Shown here in pieces: positions 54,300-63,865 of a stretch of 64,000 nucleotides of DNA (its first letter is position 1; the number at the start of each line of letters is the position of its first letter). The DNA comes from Achromobacter kerstersii (GTDB taxonomy: Bacteria; Pseudomonadota; Gammaproteobacteria; Burkholderiales; Burkholderiaceae_B), in contig NZ_CADIJQ010000013.1 in NCBI RefSeq assembly GCF_902859595.1, positions 62,001-126,000 on the forward strand, written 5' to 3'. The translations under genes and the position numbers were made by a program. Below the pieces are notes generated by a model, which worked only from the letters and a program-made list of their open reading frames with translations, ran no database searches and was not told the DNA's origin.

Positions 54300-55304
54300 G
54301 TGAAATCCTTGCCACTGCCCCGCTTGGCGGGCGCAGCGCTGCTTGCGCTGCTTGCTCCGCTGGCCGCCCAGGCCGAAGCCCTGAATCCCCCCGTGAAGGT
54401 CCGCTACGAAGAAGTCGTGCGTTCCGTTCTATACGTGCCGAAATACGTGGCCCTGTCGCAGGGCTACTTCAAGGACGCCGGGCTGGACGTGTCCATGAAG
54501 ACGTCACAAGGCACCGACAAGGGCATGACCGCCCTGCTGTCGGGCAGCGCCGACATCGTGCTGATCGGCCCCGAGGCTTCCATCTATGTGCAGAACAGCG
54601 AATCGCCCGTCAAACCGAAAATCTTTGCCGGGCTGACCGCGACCGACGGCTTCTTCCTGCTGGCGCGCAAACCCATCGACAAGTTTGACTGGTCCATGCT
54701 CAAGGGCAAGGAAGTCATCGGCTTTCGCCCCGGGTCCAACCCGATCGTGTTCCTGGAAACCGCGCTGCGCAAGCATGGGCTGGACCCGCAGAAAGACGTC
54801 AAGCTGCTGAACAACATCGGCATTCCGGCGCGCGCAGGCGCGTGGATGGCAGGCCAGGGTGAATACGGCATCTTCCTGGAACCCGAAGCCGGCGAACTGG
54901 TGCGCAACGGCAAAGGCTACATCGTGGCCTCGGTGGGCCATGAAGTCGGCCAGGTGGACTACACCGTCTTCACCTCCACCGACAAATACATCCGCGACAA
55001 CCCCAAGGTGATTCAGGCCTGGACCGATGTAGTGGCGCGCGCCGAGAAATACGTGAAGGACACGCCGGCCGCCACGCTCGCCCCGCAGATCATGACGTTC
55101 TTTCCCGGCATGGACCAGGGCGCGATAACGGAAGCCATCGACCGCTACAAGCAATATCAAATCTGGAAGACGTCGCCGCTGGTCACCGCCGAGGCGATGA
55201 ACAAGCTGCAAGACATGCTGATCGCCAGCGCCGTCATGAAGGACTCCGCCCGCGTGAAGTATGAAGACGTGGTGGTGGCTGATTTTGCCAAGAAGGTGCA
55301 GTAA
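54300..55304 (+). CDS. ABC transporter substrate-binding protein, NMT1/THI5-like
   Basis: Periplasmic receptor of 334 residues from a GTG start at 54300, supported by AGGAG upstream. The signal peptide is about 1-24 (LLALLAPLAAQA). The mature sequence has LYVPKYVALSQGYFKDAGLD, the classic NMT1/SsuA opening, then VSMKTSQGTDKGMTALLSGS and KGKEVIGFRPGSNPIVFLE. This fold binds pyrimidine precursors, sulfonates, riboflavin precursors and similar small molecules. The ATG of the next gene overlaps its stop (TAATG). Confidence 0.92.
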   Translation: MKSLPLPRLAGAALLALLAPLAAQAEALNPPVKVRYEEVVRSVLYVPKYVALSQGYFKDAGLDVSMKTSQGTDKGMTALLSGSADIVLIGPEASIYVQNSESPVKPKIFAGLTATDGFFLLARKPIDKFDWSMLKGKEVIGFRPGSNPIVFLETALRKHGLDPQKDVKLLNNIGIPARAGAWMAGQGEYGIFLEPEAGELVRNGKGYIVASVGHEVGQVDYTVFTSTDKYIRDNPKVIQAWTDVVARAEKYVKDTPAATLAPQIMTFFPGMDQGAITEAIDRYKQYQIWKTSPLVTAEAMNKLQDMLIASAVMKDSARVKYEDVVVADFAKKVQ

Positions 55305-56116
55305 TGGGCGCCGCCATCCATAACCTGAAGCCGGCCGCCGCCACGGCGAAGATCGAGCTGCGCGACGTATGCCTGTCGTACTTCACGACGGAAGGCGAAA
55401 CCGAAGCGCTGTCGAACGTGTCGTTCACGTTGGCGCCGGGGGAATTCGTCAGCCTGATTGGCCAAAGCGGCTGTGGCAAGAGCACCTTGCTGTCGCTGAT
55501 TGCCGGGTTGATTCCGCCCACATCAGGCGCCGTGATGATCGACGGCCAGGGCGTGACGAAGCCCAACCCGCGCATCGGCTACATGCTGCAGCAAGATTAT
55601 CTTTTCGAATGGCGAACCATCCTGGACAACGTGATGCTGGGCGCCGAAATCCAGGGCAGACGCGATGCGCGCAGCGAGGCGCGCGCCGTGCACCTGCTGG
55701 AAAAATGCGGGCTGGGCGCCTTCCTGACGCATACGCCGCGCCAGTTGTCGGGCGGCATGCGGCAGCGCGCGGCGCTGGCGCGCACGCTGGTGACCGAGCC
55801 CGACGTGATTCTGCTGGACGAGCCCTTCTCGGCGCTGGATTCACAGACGCGGCTGGCGATCTCGGATGAAGTGGTGGACATTCTGCGCCGCGAAGGCAAG
55901 ACCGTGGTGCTGGTCACGCACGACATCGGCGAAGCCATTGCCATGACGGACCGCGTCATCGTGCTGTCGCGCCGGCCGGGGCGGCTGAAAAGCCAGTACC
56001 GCATCCACTATGGTGACGGCGCGCGGCCCACGCCCTTCCAGGCGCGCTCGCGTCCGGAATTCAATGCTTACTTCAAACAGCTGTGGGACGAGCTGGACGT
56101 CCACGTGGAGGGTTGA
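55304..56116 (+). CDS. ABC transporter ATP-binding protein (SsuB/TauB/NMT1 class)
   Basis: Cytoplasmic ATPase of 270 residues. Walker A is GQSGCGKST, the signature is [19 protein letters not shown] and Walker B is [12 protein letters not shown], with switch His in [20 protein letters not shown]. The start overlaps the receptor stop. Fully consistent with energising the permease encoded 3 bp downstream. Confidence 0.94.
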   Translation: MGAAIHNLKPAAATAKIELRDVCLSYFTTEGETEALSNVSFTLAPGEFVSLIGQSGCGKSTLLSLIAGLIPPTSGAVMIDGQGVTKPNPRIGYMLQQDYLFEWRTILDNVMLGAEIQGRRDARSEARAVHLLEKCGLGAFLTHTPRQLSGGMRQRAALARTLVTEPDVILLDEPFSALDSQTRLAISDEVVDILRREGKTVVLVTHDIGEAIAMTDRVIVLSRRPGRLKSQYRIHYGDGARPTPFQARSRPEFNAYFKQLWDELDVHVEG

Positions 56117-56119
56117 CCC

Positions 56120-56956
56120 ATGAATGCGCCCATCGCCAACACCGTTCCCTTGCGCGCCGTGCGTGCGCCCAGTGAAAAATATCTGGACTACCTGCGCCGC
56201 GACCGCGCCCGCAAACGCAACATCCGCCTGACGCAGGCGCTGCTGATGGTGGCTTTTCTGTGCGCCTGGGAAATCCTGCCGCGCATGCACATCCTGAACC
56301 CGCTGTTGACGAGCTACCCCAGCGCGCTGTGGCCCACGTTCATCGAATTGTGGAACCACGGCAATCTGGCCAAGCACATCATGACGACGCTGTCGGCCAC
56401 GCTGGTCGGCTTCACGCTGAGCATGGCGATCGGCATCGTGGTGGCGGCCGCATTGTGGTGGTCGGACTTTCTGTACAAGGTGCTGGACCCCTTCCTGGTC
56501 GTGGCCAACGCCATGCCCAAGATCGCCTTCGTGCCGATCTTTTATCTGTGGCTGGGCTCGGACTACGCGGTGTACGGCATGGCGGTCGCCATCGCGGTGT
56601 TCGTCACGATCATGGTCGTGTACGCGGGCTTTCGCGGTATCGACCTGAACAAGGTGAAACTTGCCCACACCTTCGGCGCCAACCGCTGGCAAGTGCTGAC
56701 CAAAGTGGTGCTGCCGGGCAGCGTGCCCACGTTGATCGCGGCCGTGAAGATGAACATCGGCCTGGCGCTGGTGGGCGTTATCGTGGGCGAATTCCAGTCG
56801 GCGGATTCCGGCCTGGGCTTTTTGATCATGAACGGCAGCCAGGTATTCAAGCTGAACATCGTCATGACGGCCATCGCCATGCTGGCGCTGATCTCCAGCG
56901 TGATGTACCTGATCATCTACCGCATCGAAGCCGCCGTGGCGCGGCGCTACGGATAA
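56120..56956 (+). CDS. ABC transporter permease (SsuC/TauC-like)
   Basis: Inner-membrane permease of 278 residues with about six TM segments. After a cytoplasmic N-terminus (YLDYLRRDRARKRNIRLTQA) come IMTTLSATLVGFTLSMAIGI and VANAMPKIAFVPIFYLWLG. The coupling loop is LAHTFGANRWQVLTKVVLPG. It probably works as a homodimer with the upstream ATPase and receptor. Confidence 0.94.
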   Translation: MNAPIANTVPLRAVRAPSEKYLDYLRRDRARKRNIRLTQALLMVAFLCAWEILPRMHILNPLLTSYPSALWPTFIELWNHGNLAKHIMTTLSATLVGFTLSMAIGIVVAAALWWSDFLYKVLDPFLVVANAMPKIAFVPIFYLWLGSDYAVYGMAVAIAVFVTIMVVYAGFRGIDLNKVKLAHTFGANRWQVLTKVVLPGSVPTLIAAVKMNIGLALVGVIVGEFQSADSGLGFLIMNGSQVFKLNIVMTAIAMLALISSVMYLIIYRIEAAVARRYG

Positions 56957-56965
56957 GGAATCGAC

Positions 56966-57658
56966 ATGCAATTTCCGCAATGGGTACAAGACCGCGTGGT
57001 GGCCCGGCAGGGCTGCCTGCATCCGTACGACGAACTGCCCGCGGCTCGCACCGCGGTGGTCGTGGTGGACATGCAGCAGTACTTCACGCTGCCGGGTTAC
57101 CAGGGGGAATGCGCGCCGGCCCGCGAAATCATCACGCCGGTGAACCGCCTGTGCGACGCCGTGCGCGCGGCGGGCGGCGTGGTCGTCTGGATACAGACGG
57201 CGTCGGACAACGCCGATGCGTTCTGGTCGCATCACCATGGCGTGATGCTGACGCCGGAGCGCAGTGCGCGCCGGCTGGAAACGCTGCGCCGCGATTCCCC
57301 GGGCTTTCAGCTGCATCCTGACCTGCATGCACAGGAATCGGACTTGCGCGTGGTGAAGCGCTTCTACAGCGCGATGGCGCCGGGTTCATCCGAGCTGGAA
57401 CCGCTGCTGCGCGGGCTGGGTGTAGACACGCTGCTGATTGCCGGCACTGTCACCAACGTCTGCTGCGAATCCACGGCGCGCGATGCGATGATGCGCGACT
57501 TCCGCACCATCATGGTCGACGACGCGCTGGCCGCCGTAACCCCGGCCGAGCACGAGCATTCCCTGCATGGATGGATGCTTTTCTTTGGCGACGTGCTGTC
57601 GGTGGACGAAGTGACATCACGCCTGACGCCCGCGCAGGCGGCCAGAAAAACCGCCTGA
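56966..57658 (+). CDS. isochorismatase-fold cysteine hydrolase (RutB/N-carbamoyl amidase-like)
   Basis: A 230-residue amidohydrolase candidate. The triad is D35 (TAVVVVDMQQYFTLPG), K131 (DLRVVKRFYSAM) and C166 (GTVTNVCCESTARDAMMRDF). The N-terminal 28 residues before the core and the TNVCCESTARD motif resemble RutB and carbamoyl-amide hydrolases. Spacing of 9 bp places it in the ABC operon, so the imported compound is likely cleaved by this enzyme. A pyrimidine- or ureide-like amide is the best guess, not proven. Confidence 0.87.
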   Translation: MQFPQWVQDRVVARQGCLHPYDELPAARTAVVVVDMQQYFTLPGYQGECAPAREIITPVNRLCDAVRAAGGVVVWIQTASDNADAFWSHHHGVMLTPERSARRLETLRRDSPGFQLHPDLHAQESDLRVVKRFYSAMAPGSSELEPLLRGLGVDTLLIAGTVTNVCCESTARDAMMRDFRTIMVDDALAAVTPAEHEHSLHGWMLFFGDVLSVDEVTSRLTPAQAARKTA

Positions 57659-57765
57659 ACAGGCCGCGTCAGATCGGGAGGCGCTAGGCCAAGCCGCGGT
57701 CAGGCCGGACCGGGCCGAGCCGCGTCGGGCCAAGCCGGGCCCGGCCTTGTCGAGCCGCCTCAAGC
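57659..57765. repeat. degenerate GC-rich repeat tract behind the cysteine hydrolase gene
   Basis: Imperfect units of about 14-16 bp built on ggccaagccgcgtc, for example at 57687 and 57738, with interspersed ggccgg blocks. It starts just after the stop and extends to the convergent gene's stop. Periodicity is much less regular than the fabI, YebE-like and anmK arrays. Confidence 0.5.
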
Positions 57766-60201
57766 CAGATTCAACCAGACCCGGCGCATCGTCGGGTCTT
57801 CCGGATCTGCGTCGTTAGTGAAGCCCAGACGTGTCATCAGCGACAGCATGGGCCGGTTGGTCGACAGCACCAGGCCATCGATATATTCCAGCCCCTGCTC
57901 GCGCGCCGCGTCGATCAACGCCGTCATCAGCTGATGGCCCAGGCCGCGCCGCTGCCAGTCGTCGCCAATCACCAGCGCGTATTCCGCCCCGCGCCCGTCG
58001 GGGTTGCGCAGGTAGTGCGCAAACCCCACGATGACCTCGCGCGGATGCCCGCGGTTGGCCGGGTTGGGCACCTGCGTGGCCGCCACCAGCGCCAGCTCGC
58101 GGTGATAGTCCACCTGCGTGTAGCGAGACACCATGCGCGGCGTCAGCTCGCGCATCATCGACACGAAGCGCATGTAGCGTGACCGTTCCGACAAGCCACG
58201 AATGAATTCCTGCAAGGCCTCGCCGTCTTCAGGGCGGATCGGGCGCAGCACCCACGGGATGCCGTCGTTGAAGCGACGCACCTGCACCAGACGCGTGGGG
58301 TACGGGTGTATCGCCATATGCGGATAGCCCGACGTCTGCGGCGTTTCACAGCCCGGCGTTTCGGTCAGCGTCATGCGCAGGCCACCCGCGCGCAGATGCG
58401 CTTCACCGGCGTAGAGCGGGTCGATGTCCAGCGATTCGATGTCGGGCAATTCCGACACCATTTCCGACACCAGCACCACCGCCTGTTGCAGCGATTCGGC
58501 CGCCATGTGGCCGACTCGCGGCGCCAGCACCCGGCGCCACAGCCGGCTGCGTTCAATCAGCTGACGGGCCAGGAAGCCATTAAGCGGCGGCAGGTCCATA
58601 CCGCGATCAGCCACGGACAGCACCGCGTCGGGGCCACCCGCGCCAAAGCGCACGACCGGCCCGAACTGCGGATCACGCCGCACGCGGATCGCCATGGGAC
58701 GGGATTCGGGTTCCACCGACGCCACGTCCACCGGCATGTCGCGCAGCGGCACGTAGAACAGGCTCAGCAAGGTCCGGATTTCTGATGTATTCAACTCGCG
58801 CCGGCAGTCAGCGCGCACGCGCGCGATCAGCTCGCGGGCGGCGGCCAGGTCGGGCACATGCGTGGGCGGCTCTTGCGGCTGCGTCTGCAACAGCAGCTGC
58901 TGGTTGTAATGGTGAGACGCCAACACGCCGAACGCATCCGCGGCGGACTCCGGCGTGCGAAACGCAGACGTGCCCGCGTCGTCCAGCATGCGCCGCAAGG
59001 GCCGCATGCCGGCGTCGCCCATGAAGCAGGTGACGACGGGCTTCTTCGCCTTGGGTGCAATCTGCGCCAGCTCGCGCGCGACGGCGGGCATGTCAGACAG
59101 CGCGTCGGGCGCCAGCAGCACCAGCACGCCATCCACGCCCGTGTCATCCAGCACGGCCTCAAGAATGGTGCGGATGCGTTCCGGCGTCAGCGGCGTATAG
59201 GTGATGACCGGGTTGGCGACGGCGGCGTCCGGCTCCAACATGGCTTCAAGCGCGCGCCGCGTGGCGGGTGCAAGGTCGGCGCGCTGCACGGCGGCGTCGG
59301 GGCCGATCAAGTCCATGGCCAATTGCGGCGGGCCGCTGCCGTTTGAGATCAGCGCCACGCGCTGACCTTTCGGACGCCGCGTGTAGCCCAGCACCTTCAC
59401 CGCCGAGAACAGCTGCACGAAGTAGCGCACGCGCACGGCGCCCGCGCGCCGCAAGGCGGCGTCGAAGATGGCGTCGGCGCCGTCGGCGTCTGACCGCCCG
59501 GCCTTCAGCACAATGACGGGTTTGACGCTGGCTGCGGCGCGCAGCGTGCTCATGAATTCGCGCGCCGGGCCCACGTCTTCCAGATACAGCACGATGCTGT
59601 CGGTGCGCGGATCGCTGGCCAGGTAGTCCAGCACTTTGGACAAGCCCACCACCGCCTCGTCACCCAGCGACACCGCGGTAGAGAAGCCGATATGCACGTC
59701 TTCGGCCCAGTCCATGACCGCGGCCATGATTGAACGCGATTGCGCCAGCAACGCCACCCGGCCCGCGCGCGCCAACACCGGATGCTGGCTGAAGTTCAAG
59801 CCGGCGTGCGGGCGCTGCGCGCCAAACGAGCGCGGCCCCAGCAGTTCGCAGCGGTTCTCTTCGGCCCAGGCGCGGCACAGCGCAAGGGTGCCGCGCGGAT
59901 AGGGGTCAGGCAGAGGGTGGGGCAACAAGATGACCGATCTTGGCGCCAGCGCCGACAGCCGGCGCAGCGTTTCCGGCAACACGGCGGGCGACACGCAAAC
60001 CAGGGCCAGATCAGGGCGGGCGCCCGCCGCCAGGCCTTCCAACGTGGCGGGCAGCTCGGGCGCGACGCCGACTTCACAGTCCACGATTGTGGTTTTCGCC
60101 TTCAAAGCGGGCGATAGCGACCCCGTCGCCGGCAGGGGCCGGTCGGCAACGATCACCAGCGAGCTGGGTTCGAACATCGGGGCAAGCGCGTGTCGCAGCA
60201 T
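57760..60201 (-). CDS. bifunctional acyl-CoA synthetase-like / GNAT N-acetyltransferase (Pat-like)
   Basis: An 813-residue fusion. The N-terminal ~630 residues resemble NDP-forming acyl-CoA synthetases: a CoA-binding domain (MFEPSSLVIVADRP), a succinyl-CoA-ligase-like domain (RVALLAQSRSIMAAVMDWAE, then RVALISNGSGPPQLAMDLIG) and an ATP-grasp-like domain (SRPMAIRVRRDPQFGPVVRF). The C-terminal ~160 residues are a GNAT (RPIRPEDGEALQEFIRG and DDWQRRGLGHQLMTALIDAA, the acetyl-CoA loop). This architecture matches protein lysine acetyltransferases of the Pat/PatZ type that inactivate acyl-CoA synthetases. Whether the synthetase part is active here cannot be judged. Confidence 0.9.
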   Translation of the reverse strand: MLRHALAPMFEPSSLVIVADRPLPATGSLSPALKAKTTIVDCEVGVAPELPATLEGLAAGARPDLALVCVSPAVLPETLRRLSALAPRSVILLPHPLPDPYPRGTLALCRAWAEENRCELLGPRSFGAQRPHAGLNFSQHPVLARAGRVALLAQSRSIMAAVMDWAEDVHIGFSTAVSLGDEAVVGLSKVLDYLASDPRTDSIVLYLEDVGPAREFMSTLRAAASVKPVIVLKAGRSDADGADAIFDAALRRAGAVRVRYFVQLFSAVKVLGYTRRPKGQRVALISNGSGPPQLAMDLIGPDAAVQRADLAPATRRALEAMLEPDAAVANPVITYTPLTPERIRTILEAVLDDTGVDGVLVLLAPDALSDMPAVARELAQIAPKAKKPVVTCFMGDAGMRPLRRMLDDAGTSAFRTPESAADAFGVLASHHYNQQLLLQTQPQEPPTHVPDLAAARELIARVRADCRRELNTSEIRTLLSLFYVPLRDMPVDVASVEPESRPMAIRVRRDPQFGPVVRFGAGGPDAVLSVADRGMDLPPLNGFLARQLIERSRLWRRVLAPRVGHMAAESLQQAVVLVSEMVSELPDIESLDIDPLYAGEAHLRAGGLRMTLTETPGCETPQTSGYPHMAIHPYPTRLVQVRRFNDGIPWVLRPIRPEDGEALQEFIRGLSERSRYMRFVSMMRELTPRMVSRYTQVDYHRELALVAATQVPNPANRGHPREVIVGFAHYLRNPDGRGAEYALVIGDDWQRRGLGHQLMTALIDAAREQGLEYIDGLVLSTNRPMLSLMTRLGFTNDADPEDPTMRRVWLNLA

Positions 60202-60319
60202 AGGGGGTGCGCCCTAATCTAAAATACCGTTCATCGTAACAAGACAAGCCCGCCGTCCGCTTGATGTGGACCCTGCCCGACGCCGCTTTGTGGCGCCGCA
60301 GCCGCTATCATTGCCACCT

Positions 60320-61726
60320 ATGACCTCCAACGCCACTTCCCCCATTCGTACCCGTTTCGCGCCTTCGCCCACGGGTTTCCTGCACTTGGGCGGCGCGCGC
60401 ACCGCGCTGTTCTCCTGGGCCTTCGCGCGCCACCATCAAGGCACGTTCGTGTTGCGCATTGAAGACACGGACGTCGAACGCTCCACGCCGGAAGCGGTGC
60501 AGGCCATTCTGGACAGCATGGAATGGCTGGGCATGCAGCCCGACGAAGGCCCCTTCTATCAGATGCAGCGCATGGACCGCTACCGCGAAGTGGTTGCGCA
60601 GATGCTGGCCGCCGGCACCGCTTACCACTGCTACAGCTCGCCTGAAGAAGTGGAAGCCATGCGCGAAGCCGCCCGCGCCCGTGGCGACAAGCCGCGTTAC
60701 GACGGCACCTGGCGCCCGGAAGCCGGCAAGACGCTGCCTGCCATCCCCGAAGGCCGCAAGCCCGTCGTGCGTTTCAAGAATCCGCAAGAAGGCGCCACGT
60801 CCTGGAACGACATGGTCAAGGGCACGATCAGCTTCGACAACACCGAACTTGACGACCTGATCATCGCGCGCCCGGACGGCACGCCCACGTACAACTTCTG
60901 CGTCGTGGTTGACGACTGGGACATGGGCATCACGCACGTCCTGCGCGGCGATGACCACGTCAACAACACCCCGCGCCAGATCAACATCCTGCGCGCGCTG
61001 GGCGCGACGCTGCCCGAATATGGCCATGTGCCGATGATTCTGGGTCCGGATGGCGAAAAGCTGTCCAAGCGCCACGGCGCGGTCAACGTCATGGAGTACG
61101 ACAACGAGGGCTATCTGCCCGAGGCCATGATCAACTACCTGGCCCGCCTGGGCTGGAGCCACGGCGACGACGAACTCTTCTCGCGCGAACAGCTGGTGTC
61201 CTGGTTTGATACCAAGCACCTGTCGAAGTCGGCGTCGCAATGGGACCCGAAGAAGTTGAACTGGGTCAATGCCCACTACATCAAGCAGATGGACAACGCC
61301 GAACTCGCAGAGCGCGTGGCTCCGCGCGTGGCGAACCGTGGCGGCCATCCGGAAAAGATTGATCTGCCGGGCGTGATGGGCTTGTTGAAAGACCGCGCTG
61401 AAACGCTTGAGCAACTGGCCGACGGCGCCATGCTGTTCTGCGCCCCGTTCGCGCCCGCCGCGCCGGAACTGATCGAACAGCACCTGACCGCCCCGGCGCG
61501 CGAAGCGCTGGCCGATTTTGCGCAGCGCGCGCAAGACACCGACTGGACCCGCGAAGCGCTGTCGGCGCTGATCAAGGCGGTGCTGGCGGATCGCGGTTTG
61601 AAGATGCCGCAACTGGCCATTCCGCTGCGCGTGGCCGTCACCGGCCAGACGCAAACCCCGGCGGTTGACGCCGTGCTGGCCTTGCTGGGCAAGCAGACGG
61701 TGCTGGCGCGCCTGGCGGCGATCTAA
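60320..61726 (+). CDS. gltX: glutamyl-tRNA synthetase
   Basis: Class I synthetase of 468 residues from the ATG at 60320. The HIGH motif region is [20 protein letters not shown], and KMSKS appears as [13 protein letters not shown], the GluRS form. Other landmarks are [18 protein letters not shown] and [20 protein letters not shown]. The C-terminal anticodon-binding domain includes [20 protein letters not shown]. The gene is monocistronic, followed by an 18-bp-stem terminator. Confidence 0.97.
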   Translation: MTSNATSPIRTRFAPSPTGFLHLGGARTALFSWAFARHHQGTFVLRIEDTDVERSTPEAVQAILDSMEWLGMQPDEGPFYQMQRMDRYREVVAQMLAAGTAYHCYSSPEEVEAMREAARARGDKPRYDGTWRPEAGKTLPAIPEGRKPVVRFKNPQEGATSWNDMVKGTISFDNTELDDLIIARPDGTPTYNFCVVVDDWDMGITHVLRGDDHVNNTPRQINILRALGATLPEYGHVPMILGPDGEKLSKRHGAVNVMEYDNEGYLPEAMINYLARLGWSHGDDELFSREQLVSWFDTKHLSKSASQWDPKKLNWVNAHYIKQMDNAELAERVAPRVANRGGHPEKIDLPGVMGLLKDRAETLEQLADGAMLFCAPFAPAAPELIEQHLTAPAREALADFAQRAQDTDWTREALSALIKAVLADRGLKMPQLAIPLRVAVTGQTQTPAVDAVLALLGKQTVLARLAAI

Positions 61727-61752
61727 GGTCCAAGCAGCCTGAAGCCCATAGC

Positions 61753-61798
61753 CCGCGGGCCTTGTTCATCGATGGATGAACAAGGCCCGCGGTGTTTT
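61753..61798 (+). terminator. terminator of gltX
   Basis: Perfect 18-bp inverted repeat (61753-61770 and 61775-61792, core GGGCCTTGTTCATC) with 4-nt loop, then TGTTTTGG. It is 26 bp after the stop. Confidence 0.85.
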
Positions 61799-61828
61799 GG
61801 GGCGCACGCAAGGCGCCAGTCGCTGCCC

Positions 61829-63028
61829 TCAGGCTTGCTGCATGGCCGCCCGCACCTTCAGCGCCCGCGCGAAGAACGCGCCCAGCAACGGCAGCAGCAC
61901 GGCTGATCCGCCAAACAGGGCCGCCGCCCCAATCTCGTCCACCACCGCCCCCGCCAACGCCACGCCGGCCGCCTGCCCCATGAAAAGGCACGACGCGAAC
62001 CAGGCCACGGCCGTGCCGCGCGCGGACGGCACCATCTGCGTGGCGTTCGTCTGCAAGGTTGCGTGCAGCAGGTAATAGCCGAAGCCCGCCAGCACGCTGG
62101 CAAGCAAACTCCACATCCAGACCGGCCCCAACAAGTACGACAGGAACGCCACGCTCAGCACCAGGCCACCCGCGATGGCCAGCCCGCGTTCGCCCAAACG
62201 CTTCAAGATGCGGCCGGCGACCACCGTATAGATCAGGCCGCCTACGGCATACACCGCAACGAGCGCGCCCGCTGCGGTCAGAGAAATGTCGAACCGTTCG
62301 TGCAGGTACGACGGCGCGAATGCCAGGGCGCCGAACACCAGCAAGCCTTCGGCAAAGACCGTCGCCAGCACGATGCGCGCCCACGGCGTGCCCAGCACCA
62401 GCCGCGCCTGCGCAACAAAACCCTTCGTGGCTGCGCCGGCTTCAACCTGGCCAAAGCCGGTCGCGCGCTGGCGCCGCACTTCGAAATGCAGCAACACGCC
62501 CACGGTCAGATAGCCCACAACCAGCGCGGCAAAGGCCCAGCGCCAGCCGATGGTGTCGGCGAACAGCCCGCCCGCCAACTGGCCGGCCGACATGCCCAGG
62601 ATGGTGCCGGTCAAAAAGCGCGCCAAGGTCGCCTGACGGCGTTCATACGGCACGTTGTCGCCGATCCAGGCCATGGACAGCGGCACGATGCCCGCCCCCG
62701 CCGCGCCCGACAGCGCACGGCAGAGCACCAGCACATCCAGGGATTCCGCCATCACGGCGCCCGCGCTGCCCAGCGCACACGCCACGGTCGCGACGCTGAC
62801 GACCCGGAACTTGCCGTAGCGGTCGCCCACCGGCCCGAAGAACATTTGCAGCACGCCATAGGCCACCGCAAACGCCGTCACCGCGCGCGCAGCCTGGCCG
62901 GTGGTCGTGCCGAATTCCGCCGCCAATTGCGGCAGCATGGGATCGCAGATACGGAACGCGCTGGCGCTGACGAAAGCGGCCAGGGCAAGCAGCGCAATGG
63001 CGCGTGCTTCAGAGGACATGGCGGGCAT
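61829..63028 (-). CDS. MFS transporter (DHA1-type, AraJ/YnfM-like)
   Basis: An inner-membrane permease of about 399 residues with 12 predicted TM segments. The motif-A-like loop is GPVGDRYGKFRVV after TM2. Other family features are SMAWIGDNVPYERRQATLAR and TVVAGRILKRLGERGLAIAG. The start is either ATG 63028 or 63019; neither has a strong ribosome-binding site. Probably a drug or metabolite exporter; substrate unknown. It is convergent with gltX. Confidence 0.88.
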   Translation of the reverse strand: MPAMSSEARAIALLALAAFVSASAFRICDPMLPQLAAEFGTTTGQAARAVTAFAVAYGVLQMFFGPVGDRYGKFRVVSVATVACALGSAGAVMAESLDVLVLCRALSGAAGAGIVPLSMAWIGDNVPYERRQATLARFLTGTILGMSAGQLAGGLFADTIGWRWAFAALVVGYLTVGVLLHFEVRRQRATGFGQVEAGAATKGFVAQARLVLGTPWARIVLATVFAEGLLVFGALAFAPSYLHERFDISLTAAGALVAVYAVGGLIYTVVAGRILKRLGERGLAIAGGLVLSVAFLSYLLGPVWMWSLLASVLAGFGYYLLHATLQTNATQMVPSARGTAVAWFASCLFMGQAAGVALAGAVVDEIGAAALFGGSAVLLPLLGAFFARALKVRAAMQQA

Positions 63029-63169
63029 GGGGAACCGGCGGCTAGGCAAAAGTCGAAGCCCGCACCTTACCGCAGCCCAGCCATCTTGGTGTAGCCGCCG
63101 GGCGGAGTGTCCGCCCGGCGCAACGGTCAACCGCGACCGACGGGGTCAACCGGTAGAACCGTCAGCCTG

Positions 63170-63676
63170 TCAGTAAGGCAAGCGGTAGCCCGAGGGCATG
63201 CGGCGCGCGGTCACGAGCTGGCCGCCGCTTTTCAGTTCGCGCAGCGTCAGCTTGGCCTGCTCGACCTTTTCAACGCGGTAGCGGTTTTTGTAGATGGGGT
63301 CGTTGGCGTCTACGGGCTCGCCGGCGGATTTCGTGGTCTGCATCGTATAGACGCCGTCCGCCACGGTCCAACAGCCGGTCTCGCGCAACGCGGGGCGCGT
63401 CTTGCGGCCAATCTTCAACAACGACTCGAAGGCCATCGTGCCATCGGCGGACAACACGGTCAGCGATTGCAAGTCGCCGCTGACGTCGCGCGGCTTCGTG
63501 TTCGACAACCAGGTGCCGATCATGGGATCGCCGCTTTTGGCCGGCACGCAGGCCACCGGCTTGGGCGGTTCCGCGGGCTGGGCCTCGGTGATGACGGCGG
63601 GCTTTCTGGCGACGCAACCGGCCAGAATAAGTACGGCGCAGGCGATGCCGGCCGAACGCAAATACACACTGCTCAT
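63170..63676 (-). CDS. hypothetical lipoprotein
   Basis: A 168-residue exported protein from the ATG at 63676 with GAGGAAG upstream. The signal SAGIACAVLILAGC has lipobox LAGC. The mature protein has a Pro-rich linker (ITEAQPAEPPKPVACVPAKS), then a compact domain of about 110 residues (MIGTWLSNTKPRDVSGDLQS, SLLKIGRKTRPALRETGCWT) that resembles a lipocalin-like stress or META-type beta fold. I do not recognise the family. Confidence 0.7.
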   Translation of the reverse strand: MSSVYLRSAGIACAVLILAGCVARKPAVITEAQPAEPPKPVACVPAKSGDPMIGTWLSNTKPRDVSGDLQSLTVLSADGTMAFESLLKIGRKTRPALRETGCWTVADGVYTMQTTKSAGEPVDANDPIYKNRYRVEKVEQAKLTLRELKSGGQLVTARRMPSGYRLPY

Positions 63677-63865
63677 GACTTCCTCAACACGTCTGTCGAC
63701 GCGCCGCACCGATCACACCGGCACGTCCTCCGCGCAGCAAACATGACGCACTCTAAAGAGCCGCCAAGGAAGAATCAACGACGATCCGCGCGGTGTGCAA
63801 TTGCGCAACAGTCGGGCCCTGAAAGCCCCTGTTTTAGGCGCGGAACACGCACGAATGCGTTGGTT

